From assembly GCA_017406805.1 (NCBI GenBank), contig JAFQXU010000041.1, positions 1 to 51,678 on the forward strand: 51,678 nucleotides of DNA, read 5' to 3'. The first letter of the stretch is position 1. Each line of letters starts with the position of its first letter. The DNA comes from Clostridia bacterium. GTDB lineage: Bacteria; Bacillota; Clostridia; Oscillospirales; Acutalibacteraceae. Shown piece after piece: positions 1-6,755 of this stretch. Under the pieces are notes generated by a model that was given only the letters and a program-made list of their open reading frames with translations, was not told the origin of the DNA and did not search any database. The position numbers and the translations under genes were made by a program.

Positions 1-296
1 TCCCTAGTACGAGAGGACCGGGATGGACGGGCCGCCGGTGTACCGGTTGATCTGCCAAGATCATAGCCGGGTAGCCGAGCCCGGATTGGATAAACGCTGA
101 AAGCATCTAAGCGTGAAGCCAACCCTAAGATGAGTTATCCGCGAGTGGATAGAAGGCTGGGAGGAGAAAGCTTGCTTTTTCTGATCAGAGGTTATTGAAG
201 CTCACTTAAGAAGACCCCTTGAAGACTACGAGGTTGATAGGCTGCATGTGTAAGCATAGTAATATGTTTAGCTTGGCAGTACTAATTGGTCGTTCG
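1..296 (+). rRNA. 23S ribosomal RNA, 3' end (partial)
   Basis: The window opens inside a large-subunit rRNA. The sarcin-ricin region (AGTACGAGAGGACC near position 6), the domain VI segments around CCGGATTGGATAAACGCTGAAAGC, and the closing CAGTACTAATTGGTCG are all recognisable. The mature 3' end is placed near 292-298 by that last motif. The segment at about 140-212, where helix 98 lies, is longer than in common bacterial 23S genes and holds a small AGAAA/TTTCT hairpin. No 5S rRNA follows: a terminator comes about 50 bases downstream, so 5S must be encoded elsewhere. Confidence 0.96.
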
Positions 297-345
297 TTTC
301 TCCTTTTTGTTTCGTACTTTATCTGCTTCCTTTATTCGTTTTTCT

Positions 346-378
346 CCTCTATTCTTCTTTTGAATAGAGGCTTTTTTA
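346..378 (+). terminator. Intrinsic terminator of the rRNA operon
   Basis: A perfect 9-bp stem, CCTCTATTC (346-354) with GAATAGAGG (362-370), is followed directly by a T-rich run. It lies about 50 bases after the 23S 3' end and before the vanW-like promoter, so it closes the rRNA transcript. Confidence 0.88.
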
Positions 379-407
379 TTGTTATAATTAGATTTTTATG
401 GTATAAT
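379..407 (+). promoter_or_regulatory. Sigma-A-type promoter for the VanW-family gene
   Basis: TTGTTA (379-384) and TATAAT (402-407) are separated by exactly 17 bases and sit about 40 bases before the TTG start of the next gene. The promoter begins right at the T-run of the rRNA terminator. Confidence 0.7.
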
Positions 408-445
408 AATATGTAGTTGCTTTTTGTCGAAAGGAATGAGTAATT

Positions 446-1273
446 TTGAGTAGAAAACTTTTTTGTGAGTACGGACCTTTATTTTATAAAATTTCTTTAT
501 TTAAAGAAGCTAGAAAAAAAGATTTAGAAGATTTTATAAATGGTAAAAAATTTGCCAAATATAAAAATAAAAAAAATTTTAAGTATATTTGGAAAGGTGA
601 TAGTAGAATTTTATTGCGGAAATTGCATGGTATAGATATGCAATTACAAAAAAATAAAGTTGTAAATTTAAAAATTGCTGCTGAAAAAATTGATGGAATT
701 GTTATTAATCCTGGGGAAGAATTTTCTTTTTGGAGTTTAGTAGGGAACACCACTAAAAGAAAAGGTTACCTTGAAGGTTTAATGATTAGTAGTGGTAAAT
801 TAACTAAAGGAATAGGCGGCGGTCTTTGCCAGATGGCTAATATAATTCATTGGTTAGTATTACATACACCACTTGTTGTTACAGAGTTACATCATCATTC
901 TGATGCTCTTTTTCCTGATGTAAAAAGAAGAGTTCCTTTTGGGACGGGAACATCAATTGCGTATAAAAATTTTGATTATCGTTTTAAGAATACAACTAAT
1001 TATCCGGTTCAGATAAGATTATGGTTAGATGATTTGTATTTATATGGTGAGATTAGAAGTACGGTTGAATTGCATGATAAATATAAAATTGTTGAAGAAG
1101 ATAGTTATTATGCTAAAGAGGCAGATGGTAAATATTATAGAAATAGTAAAGTGTATAGGGTGATTATAGATAAAATTTCAAAGGAAATTAAAGCCAAAGA
1201 ATTAGTGCTGAGTAATCATTCAAAGGTTTTGTATGACTATGAACTAATACCTAAAGATCAAATTAGGGAATAA
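446..1273 (+). CDS. VanW-family protein
   Basis: The 275-residue product carries the VanW domain, recognised from the segment around residues 90-190: PGEEFSFW, then GGGLCQMANIIHWL, then FPDVKRRVPFGTGTS. VanW is an accessory protein first seen in vanB-type glycopeptide-resistance clusters, but most chromosomal copies are not tied to resistance and their biochemical function is unknown. No vanH/A/X homologues lie nearby, so resistance should not be inferred. There is no obvious signal peptide. The start is TTG, with AAAGGAATG about 8 bases upstream. The neighbouring carrier protein starts about 40 bases downstream and probably shares the transcript. Confidence 0.88.
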   Translation: MSRKLFCEYGPLFYKISLFKEARKKDLEDFINGKKFAKYKNKKNFKYIWKGDSRILLRKLHGIDMQLQKNKVVNLKIAAEKIDGIVINPGEEFSFWSLVGNTTKRKGYLEGLMISSGKLTKGIGGGLCQMANIIHWLVLHTPLVVTELHHHSDALFPDVKRRVPFGTGTSIAYKNFDYRFKNTTNYPVQIRLWLDDLYLYGEIRSTVELHDKYKIVEEDSYYAKEADGKYYRNSKVYRVIIDKISKEIKAKELVLSNHSKVLYDYELIPKDQIRE

Positions 1274-1310
1274 GGTGTCTAAATTGTCTAAGAATTATTA
1301 GGTGAAAAAA

Positions 1311-1565
1311 ATGAAAGAAAAAATAATTGATATTATTATACGATTGACGGGTTATGAGGATTTGCGAGATAATTTAAATGTAAATTTAATAGAAGATTAT
1401 ATATTAGATTCGTTAGCATTTATTGAACTTATGGCAGAATTAGAAAATGAATTTGATATTGAAATTCAGCCAACACAGGTTCCAAATGATACTTGGAATA
1501 GTATAGATAACATTGTAAAAATGGTTAAAGCAGAGATAGAAAAACAAAAAAGTGAAAAATTTTGA
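1311..1565 (+). CDS. Acyl/D-alanyl carrier protein-like protein (ACP/DltC type)
   Basis: This 84-residue helical protein has the carrier-protein phosphopantetheine motif LDSLAFIELMAELE, whose Ser would carry the 4'-phosphopantetheine arm. The later FDIEIQP...NDTWNSIDNIV segment, with its Trp, is closer to D-alanyl carrier protein DltC than to fatty-acid AcpP. No dltA, dltB or dltD is present here, so it is an orphan; it may work with the adjacent VanW-family protein or with distant enzymes. An in-frame GTG at 1302 is possible, but AGGTG at 1300-1304 makes a well-spaced ribosome binding site for the ATG at 1311, which I prefer. Confidence 0.75.
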   Translation: MKEKIIDIIIRLTGYEDLRDNLNVNLIEDYILDSLAFIELMAELENEFDIEIQPTQVPNDTWNSIDNIVKMVKAEIEKQKSEKF

Positions 1566-1704
1566 TATAATTTATTCTAGTATGTGGCGTGGTAAAAAAT
1601 ACTGTTAAAAGATATATTAACTTTGCACTACGAAGATCTACGTTTGCAGATATGAAAAGGCCTTTAGTAGATTTCTTATTTATTATGAAAAATTTTATTT
1701 TTTA

Positions 1705-1733
1705 TTGATTTTTATGATTTTTAGTGGTATAAT
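1705..1733 (+). promoter_or_regulatory. Promoter of the rpsF-ssb-rpsR operon
   Basis: TTGATT (1705-1710) and TATAAT (1728-1733) have an ideal 17-base spacer. The promoter lies about 65 bases before the rpsF start, leaving a leader that contains a hairpin. Confidence 0.78.
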
Positions 1734-1758
1734 ATAAAAGGTTGTTTTTAACCAAATC

Positions 1759-1783
1759 CTTATCTCGAATCCGAGATCGTAAG
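1759..1783 (+). promoter_or_regulatory. rpsF leader hairpin, candidate S6:S18 autoregulatory site
   Basis: The rpsF leader folds as CTTA/TAAG outside, a three-base bulge (TCG, 3' side), and TCTCG/CGAGA inside, ending shortly before the rpsF ribosome binding site. A structured element in the rpsF leader that binds the S6:S18 complex is established in many bacteria. This hairpin sits in the right place, but I could not confirm a match to that consensus. Confidence 0.4.
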
Positions 1784-1799
1784 TCCAAAAGGAGGTGCC

Positions 1800-2090
1800 A
1801 TGAATATGGTAAATTACGAATTTGTGTTGGTTGCTTCAGTAAAACTTGGTGAAAAAACCGAGGAATTAATTTCTAAATTTAAAGAATTAATTGAAAAAAA
1901 TGCTGAGCTTAAAGACATGAACAGATGGGGAAAGAGAAAACTTGCATATCTGATCAACAAAGAGCCTGAAGGTGAATATGTTGTTTTTGATTTTGCAACA
2001 AATGACTCAAATTTCCCAAAAGAATTAGATCGTATTTGTCAGATTACTGATGGTGTTTTAAGAACCATAATAGTAAAAAAATCTGCATAA
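1800..2090 (+). CDS. rpsF: 30S ribosomal protein S6
   Basis: The 96-residue product is a typical-length S6: the NYEFVLVAS opening strand, RWGKRKLAYLINKEPEGEYVVFDF in the middle, and LRTIIVKK near the end. S6 binds with S18 to the platform of the 30S subunit. A strong AAAGGAGGTG precedes the ATG. It is the first gene of the conserved rpsF-ssb-rpsR operon. Confidence 0.97.
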   Translation: MNMVNYEFVLVASVKLGEKTEELISKFKELIEKNAELKDMNRWGKRKLAYLINKEPEGEYVVFDFATNDSNFPKELDRICQITDGVLRTIIVKKSA

Positions 2091-2105
2091 AGAGGTGTAA
2101 TTATT

Positions 2106-2546
2106 ATGTTGAATGTAGCAGTTTTAACAGGTAGATTGGTAGCTGATCCGGAGTTAAGACACACTCCGAACGATACCGCTGTAACGAGTTTCACCATTGC
2201 GGTAAATCGCAGATTTGCAAGAAGCCCAGAAGAAAGGCAAACAGACTTTATAGATATAGTTGCTTGGAGAAGTACCGCAGAATTTATATGTAAATACTTC
2301 AAAAAAGGTCAACTGATTTCTATTGAAGGTTCTATTCAAACGCGTTCTTATCAGGATAAAGAAGGAAATAAACGCAAGGCTTTTGAAGTTATTGCAAATA
2401 ATGTTCATTTTGTTGAATCTAAAAAAGAAAGCAGCAATGAAGGTTCGGATTTTGAAGAAAAATCAAATGAAAATTTTGCTGAATATTCAAACGGAAACGA
2501 CAGTGATTTTCAAACAATAGAATCTGATGATGATTTACCATTTTAA
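2106..2546 (+). CDS. ssb: Single-stranded DNA-binding protein
   Basis: A 146-residue SSB with an N-terminal OB fold ([18 protein letters not shown]..., then [16 protein letters not shown], then [20 protein letters not shown]), an acidic Asn/Ser-rich tail, and the conserved acidic tip DDDLPF that recruits repair and replication partners. It lies between rpsF and rpsR, the usual Firmicutes position, 15 bases after rpsF. Confidence 0.97.
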   Translation: MLNVAVLTGRLVADPELRHTPNDTAVTSFTIAVNRRFARSPEERQTDFIDIVAWRSTAEFICKYFKKGQLISIEGSIQTRSYQDKEGNKRKAFEVIANNVHFVESKKESSNEGSDFEEKSNENFAEYSNGNDSDFQTIESDDDLPF

Positions 2547-2572
2547 TTTTAAAACCAAAGGGGGAAAATAAC

Positions 2573-2827
2573 TTGGCAGAAAAAACAGAAAAACGCGATA
2601 ATAGAAATAATCGCAAAATGAGAAGAAAAGTATGCAATTTTTGTGTTGATAAAACATTAGAAAATATTGATTATAAAGATGTCGGAAAGCTAAGACGCTT
2701 TATTTCTGAAAGAGCTAAAATTTTACCGCGCAGAGTAACAGGAACATGCGCAAGACATCAGCGCGAACTTACCACAGCTATTAAACGCGCACGTTATTTA
2801 GCTTTGCTTCCATATACCAGTGATTAA
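2573..2827 (+). CDS. rpsR: 30S ribosomal protein S18
   Basis: An 84-residue S18 with a basic N-terminus, the VCNFC pair and CARHQRE (a zinc-type S18), then [18 protein letters not shown]. The start is TTG behind GGGGAAAATAAC. It is the last gene of the operon. In many Firmicutes rplI and dnaB follow; here a strong terminator and an ankyrin gene follow instead. Confidence 0.96.
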   Translation: MAEKTEKRDNRNNRKMRRKVCNFCVDKTLENIDYKDVGKLRRFISERAKILPRRVTGTCARHQRELTTAIKRARYLALLPYTSD

Positions 2828-2860
2828 TTAGTGTTAAATTTTTAAATAATGCAAAAAGTT

Positions 2861-2907
2861 AAAAGCAAGCACGAATTATATTAATTCATGCTTGCTTTTG
2901 TTTTTTA
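2861..2907 (+). terminator. Intrinsic terminator after rpsR
   Basis: A long stem, AAAAGCAAGCA pairing with TGCTTGCTTTT and extended by GAATT/AATTC inside a one-base mismatch, is followed by GTTTTTTATTT. Its 3' arm also contains the -35 box of the next promoter. Confidence 0.92.
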
Positions 2908-2920
2908 TTTATGATATAAT
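2892..2920 (+). promoter_or_regulatory. Promoter of the exported ANK-RING gene
   Basis: TTGCTT (2892-2897) and TATAAT (2915-2920) are 17 bases apart. The -35 box lies inside the 3' arm of the rpsR terminator, so promoter and terminator are nested. The start codon is 43 bases after the -10 box. Confidence 0.65.
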
Positions 2921-2962
2921 AATATTATGACTTTATTAGCATCAACCAGGAGGAAAGAAATT

Positions 2963-5656
2963 ATGAAAACGTATTTAAAACTAATGTCCGGAGTGTTAGC
3001 TGTACTTACTATTTCGTCTCCGACATCACTTGCGGCAAACCCAAATCAGTCAGAAGACAAACCGCGCCCATTAGTAGAAAGATTAGGAGCTTTTGCTTGG
3101 CCTACTGCAATAATAGGTGGGGTTGTAATTGCGGGCTTAATCTGGCGTAGATTAATATTAAATAATTTAAGAATAATATTAAATAATTTAAGAAACAAAG
3201 AAGAATTTATGGCCAGAGTAGAATATGCATTAAAAGATGTGAATAGTATAGAGGGCGTAAAATGTTATTTGGATCCACTTGAAGGAGCATTGGGGCATTG
3301 TGTTGAACATAATCAAAGGATTTATTTTGGTGGAGCGTTCAATACATTAAAATACGAAGTGCAAAATTCGAATAATGTCAATGATGCAAAAAGGGAATTA
3401 CTGAACGGGTTAAATGAAATTCTAAACACTTTTAAAATAGACTTTGATATCTTACGTGAAATTATTAAAAACCCAAGAAATCCATACCTAGATTATAATG
3501 CATATAGGGATGACGATCAGGATAAAAACTCATTTGAAGTGATTATTAAAAATGGTAATGTCGCCATGGTAGAAGAACTTTTAAACAATGGTGTTAATAT
3601 TAATAATACATATACTGATGGAAAAACACTTCTGCATTATGCGGCTATTTACGGCAAAAGGGATATAGTTGAATTACTATTGGTTAGAGGAGCTAATATT
3701 AATGCTATGGATAACGGAGGACACACGCCTCAGTATTATGCGGATGAGCGAAATGAATTGGATATAGTTAATTTGCTACTCCAAGCCTACCCAGCATACT
3801 ATCAAGGTCAAAACCAAGGCCAAAACCAAGTTCAAGGCGTAGGCCAAGATGAAGATCAAGGCGTAGATCAGGACGTAGATCAAGGCGTAGATCAAGGCGT
3901 AGATCAAGGCGTAGATCAAGGCGTAGATCAAGGCGTAGATCAAGGCGTAGATCAGGACGTAGATCAGGACGTAGATCAGGACGTAGATCAAGGCGTAGAT
4001 CAAGGCGTAGATCAGGACGTGGATCAAGGCGTAGATCAGGACGTGGATCAAGGCGTAGATCAGGACGTGGATCAAGGCGTAGATCAAGGCGTAGATCAGG
4101 ACGAAGTTCAGGACGAAGTTCAGGACGAAGTTCAGGACGAAGTTCAGGACGAAGTTCAGGGCGTAGATCAAGGTGAAAACAGTAGTGACAATTACTCTGA
4201 TTCTTTGCTTTGGGCTGCAGATATAGGTGATGTGGGAACGGCTGAGTCCGCATTGATACGAGGAGCTGACATTAATGCTAAAAATAATGACGGCGATACA
4301 CCTTTACATTTAGCAGTCCGTAATGATAAGCAGGATATGGTTAAGTTTTTATTGGAGCACGGAGCTGACATTAATGCTAAAAATAATGACGGCAATGCAC
4401 CTTTATATTTAGCCGTTCTTAATAATTATCAGGATATGGTTGAATTACTATTGGATAACGGAGCTAATATTAATATTAAAAATAGTGATGGAAAAACGGC
4501 TCTGCATAATGCAGTTTGCTTTAGTAATCGTATTGTAGTTGGATTACTATTGGATAGAGGAGCTGATATTAATGCTAAAGATGAGGATGGCTACGTGCCG
4601 TTGCATTATGCAGCTATTTACGGCAAAGGGGATATAGTTGAATTACTATTGGATAGAGAAGCTAATGTTAATATTAAAAATAATTATGAAAAAACGCCTC
4701 TGCATTATGCGGCCTATAGTAATAATAAACAAAATGATATATTTTACAAAACGAATATAATTAAATCACTATTGAATCACGGAGCTAATATTGATGCTAG
4801 AGATAAGTATGGATGCACGCCTCTGCATTATGCAGTTGATGATCGTAAACGTAGTAAGCGTATAATTGAATTACTATTGGATAGAGGAGCTGATATTAAT
4901 GCTACAGATAAGAATGGAAAAACGCCCCTGCATTATGCGGTTAATACTAATGTTCCGGCACTGGTTAAATTATTATTGAATAAAGGAGCTAATATTAATG
5001 CTATGGATAACGGAGGACGCGTGCCTCGGGATTATGCGAAAAGTCAGGATATAATTAATTTACTAGACCAAGCTCAGAATCAAGCCCATAACGAAGATCA
5101 AGGCGAAGATCAGGACGTAGATCAAGGCGAAGCCCATAACGAAGATCAAGGCGAAGATCAGGACGTAGATCAAGGCGAAGCCCATAACGAAGATCAAGGC
5201 GAAGATCAGAACGTAGGCCAAGATGAAGATCAAGGCGAAGCCCATAACGAAGATCAAGGCGAAGATCAGAACGTAGGCCAAGATGAAGATCAAGGCGAAG
5301 ATCTGGATATAGATCTGGACGAGATTTTTTCTATAGAAATTAATAATAAAGTTAGGAAATTTCCGCAAAAAGAATTCCGTAAGTTTCTTAAAAAAGAATA
5401 CGTTGAAGGACAAAATAAAGAAGAATTAGAAGGACATAGTAAAGAAGAATTAGAATGTATAGGATGCTGGGAAAATTTTTCAGAAAGATTGAACGAATTA
5501 GTTAGCGTTTTTGATTGTAAAAGTGTTGATAAGGACGGAAATGCTCATCCGTTTTATAAACATTTTATATGTAAAGAATGCCTCAAACAACTTTTGGAAC
5601 AAGGTAAAGATATCTGCCCAAAGTGTGGTGCAAAATTAGTTGCTCAAAATAATTAA
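2963..5656 (+). CDS. Exported/membrane-anchored ankyrin-repeat protein with C-terminal RING-type zinc finger
   Basis: The 897-residue protein starts at the ATG behind AGGAGGAAAG; an in-frame ATG at 2927 lies upstream of that ribosome binding site. Residues 1-24 look like a signal peptide ending SPTSLA, followed near 37-58 by a hydrophobic stretch ending WRRLI. Then come a unique region with CYLDPLEG and GHCVEHNQ, about two ANK repeats, an acidic Gln/Asp tandem-repeat linker, about eight more ANK repeats ([17 protein letters not shown] motifs), a second tandem-repeat linker, and a C-terminal C-x2-C-x16-C...H-x2-C-x2-C-x11-C-x2-C cluster. That cluster is RING-like; RING domains usually act as ubiquitin E3 ligases in eukaryotes. 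The positive charges after the hydrophobic stretch would place the bulk of the protein inside the cell if it stays a membrane anchor, so true secretion is uncertain. Enzymatic role is unproven. Confidence 0.85.
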   Translation: MKTYLKLMSGVLAVLTISSPTSLAANPNQSEDKPRPLVERLGAFAWPTAIIGGVVIAGLIWRRLILNNLRIILNNLRNKEEFMARVEYALKDVNSIEGVKCYLDPLEGALGHCVEHNQRIYFGGAFNTLKYEVQNSNNVNDAKRELLNGLNEILNTFKIDFDILREIIKNPRNPYLDYNAYRDDDQDKNSFEVIIKNGNVAMVEELLNNGVNINNTYTDGKTLLHYAAIYGKRDIVELLLVRGANINAMDNGGHTPQYYADERNELDIVNLLLQAYPAYYQGQNQGQNQVQGVGQDEDQGVDQDVDQGVDQGVDQGVDQGVDQGVDQGVDQDVDQDVDQDVDQGVDQGVDQDVDQGVDQDVDQGVDQDVDQGVDQGVDQDEVQDEVQDEVQDEVQDEVQGVDQGENSSDNYSDSLLWAADIGDVGTAESALIRGADINAKNNDGDTPLHLAVRNDKQDMVKFLLEHGADINAKNNDGNAPLYLAVLNNYQDMVELLLDNGANINIKNSDGKTALHNAVCFSNRIVVGLLLDRGADINAKDEDGYVPLHYAAIYGKGDIVELLLDREANVNIKNNYEKTPLHYAAYSNNKQNDIFYKTNIIKSLLNHGANIDARDKYGCTPLHYAVDDRKRSKRIIELLLDRGADINATDKNGKTPLHYAVNTNVPALVKLLLNKGANINAMDNGGRVPRDYAKSQDIINLLDQAQNQAHNEDQGEDQDVDQGEAHNEDQGEDQDVDQGEAHNEDQGEDQNVGQDEDQGEAHNEDQGEDQNVGQDEDQGEDLDIDLDEIFSIEINNKVRKFPQKEFRKFLKKEYVEGQNKEELEGHSKEELECIGCWENFSERLNELVSVFDCKSVDKDGNAHPFYKHFICKECLKQLLEQGKDICPKCGAKLVAQNN
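3802..4174 (+). repeat. 12-bp coding minisatellite (VDQG/VDQD tetrapeptide array)
   Basis: Inside the ANK-RING gene, a 12-base unit GTAGATCAAGGC or GTAGATCAGGAC repeats about 20 times, followed by five GAAGTTCAGGAC-type units (EVQD) and a final VDQG. The 5' edge is degenerate (NQGQNQVQG). Units keep the frame, so copy-number change alters linker length without breaking the protein. The array separates the first ANK repeats from the rest. Confidence 0.95.
5072..5325 (+). repeat. 48/60-bp coding tandem repeats before the RING domain
   Basis: Two 48-base units (encoding [16 protein letters not shown]) are followed by two 60-base units (encoding [20 protein letters not shown]) and a degenerate tail. 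They share the GAAGATCAAGGC core with the first array, so both linkers probably arose from one sequence. The array joins the ANK domain to the RING module and is strongly acidic. Confidence 0.93.
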
Positions 5657-5690
5657 AGTGCCCAAGGAAATTAAGAAATATAACTATAAA

Positions 5691-5719
5691 AAAGCGCCCT
5701 ATGTGGGCGCTCTTTTATT
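5691..5719. terminator. Bidirectional terminator between the ANK-RING gene and holA
   Basis: AGCGCCC (5693-5699) pairs with GGGCGCT (5705-5711), with a T-rich run on the plus side and an A-run before the stem that serves as a T-run for the minus strand. It closes the ANK-RING gene and the convergent comEC-holA transcript. The sequence resembles the terminator after the second ANK gene at 10455-10480. Confidence 0.85.
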
Positions 5720-6755
5720 TGTAGTTTTTTATTAGTTTGATTACCAGCTCTTCTATCACAAGTTTTGGGTTTATGGTGGTTGATTTTAATTTTAAATCGG
5801 CTTCACTTAAGTAATCAAGCGATTTAATTATGTTTTCCAAACTGATATTTTTAGATTTTTGCACAGCGTTTTTTATGCGGAATTCTTTGTTTTTGTAGTC
5901 AAAAACGTCTTTTAAGTCCATAGGATTTTCATTTTTTACCGTGTAAATTTTCGCCCTGTATAAATCGATATATTCAGACGACAAAACCGCCACAATCCCA
6001 ATAGGATCCTCTTTTTGCTCAAATAATTCTTCTAGTATTGCCAGTGATTTTTTGTAATCTTTTAAAAATAGTGATTTCGGCAAGTCAAATATATTTCTTT
6101 TTGATTTGTATTCCGAGATTATTGAAATGGAGTCTTTGGTAATAACATCTTCTTTTTCTTTTAAGCATATTTTCTCCAGCTCGTTTTTAAGGCCTTTTAT
6201 GTCTGTGTTTGGGCAGAGTTTAATAATTAATTCTGAATATTCCTGCGGTAAATCTTTTCCGTATTCTTTTTTTGCCCAAAATATAAGTTGTTTTTCAAGG
6301 GGTATGTCTTTTGAATTCAGGTTAATGTAAATTCCTTTTTCTGCTATTATTTTTTGAATTTTTTTGAATTTTGAAATTTCTTTTTTCCCGTTTGGTGCGG
6401 TGTTGTTACAAATTATAAATACACAGTATTCGGGGATGTCGGCAATTATATTTATTAAATTTTGAATTGCTTCTTCGGTTATGTTACCCCAAGAAATATT
6501 ATTTATAATTACGCACTTTTTTTCTGAGTTTATAGGCAGCGTTTCAACGGCAACTTCAATTTGGCTTAAATTTAAACCGTTTTCCTCGCTGAAATAAGTT
6601 TTATTAAAGTCGTTTAGTTCGTTTTCCGAAAAAAGATTTTTTTCAATTGTATTTTTGCAGTAGTTCACCAAGTATTCTTCGCCTGAAAGCAGATAAATAT
6701 TGGTTTCTTTTTTGGTTGGATTTTTTTTAAACTCTTTAAAATTTATTTCCGGCAT
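5715..6755 (-). CDS. holA: DNA polymerase III subunit delta
   Basis: The 346-residue product matches HolA, the clamp-loader subunit that opens the beta clamp: IYLLSGEEYLVNYCKNTIEK near the N-terminus, CVFIICNNTAPNGKKEISKFKK, LCPNTDIKGLKNELEKI, and a C-terminal helical collar region. The ATG lies right after the comEC stop codon, the widespread Firmicutes comEC-holA arrangement, so translation is probably coupled. rpsT often follows holA in related genomes; here the convergent ANK-RING gene follows. Confidence 0.93.
   Translation of the reverse strand: MPEINFKEFKKNPTKKETNIYLLSGEEYLVNYCKNTIEKNLFSENELNDFNKTYFSEENGLNLSQIEVAVETLPINSEKKCVIINNISWGNITEEAIQNLINIIADIPEYCVFIICNNTAPNGKKEISKFKKIQKIIAEKGIYINLNSKDIPLEKQLIFWAKKEYGKDLPQEYSELIIKLCPNTDIKGLKNELEKICLKEKEDVITKDSISIISEYKSKRNIFDLPKSLFLKDYKKSLAILEELFEQKEDPIGIVAVLSSEYIDLYRAKIYTVKNENPMDLKDVFDYKNKEFRIKNAVQKSKNISLENIIKSLDYLSEADLKLKSTTINPKLVIEELVIKLIKNYK

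Noticed and set aside
219-416. 65-codon open frame overlapping the rRNA end
   Set aside because: It begins inside 23S rRNA and runs through the terminator, so it is not a gene.
297-420. Search for a 5S rRNA gene after 23S
   Set aside because: Only about 50 bases of AT-rich sequence and a terminator are present; no 5S sequence is recognisable.
446-1273. Glycopeptide resistance from the VanW gene
   Set aside because: No vanH, vanA/B, vanX or regulatory genes lie nearby, and VanW proteins alone are not known to confer resistance.
1566-1704. Possible gene remnant or small RNA between the carrier protein and the rpsF promoter
   Set aside because: I see only AT-rich sequence with short, imperfect self-complementarity (ATCT/AGAT) and no frame or clear terminator.
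3802-4174. Short repeat array that might be taken for a CRISPR array
   Set aside because: The 12-base units are contiguous, without unique spacers, and encode an in-frame peptide repeat inside a long gene.
3768-4253. Open frames of 131 and 161 codons on the minus strand through the minisatellite
   Set aside because: They are produced by the repeats themselves on the opposite strand (LRPDLRLD or LIYVLIYA repeats), with no ribosome site or promoter.
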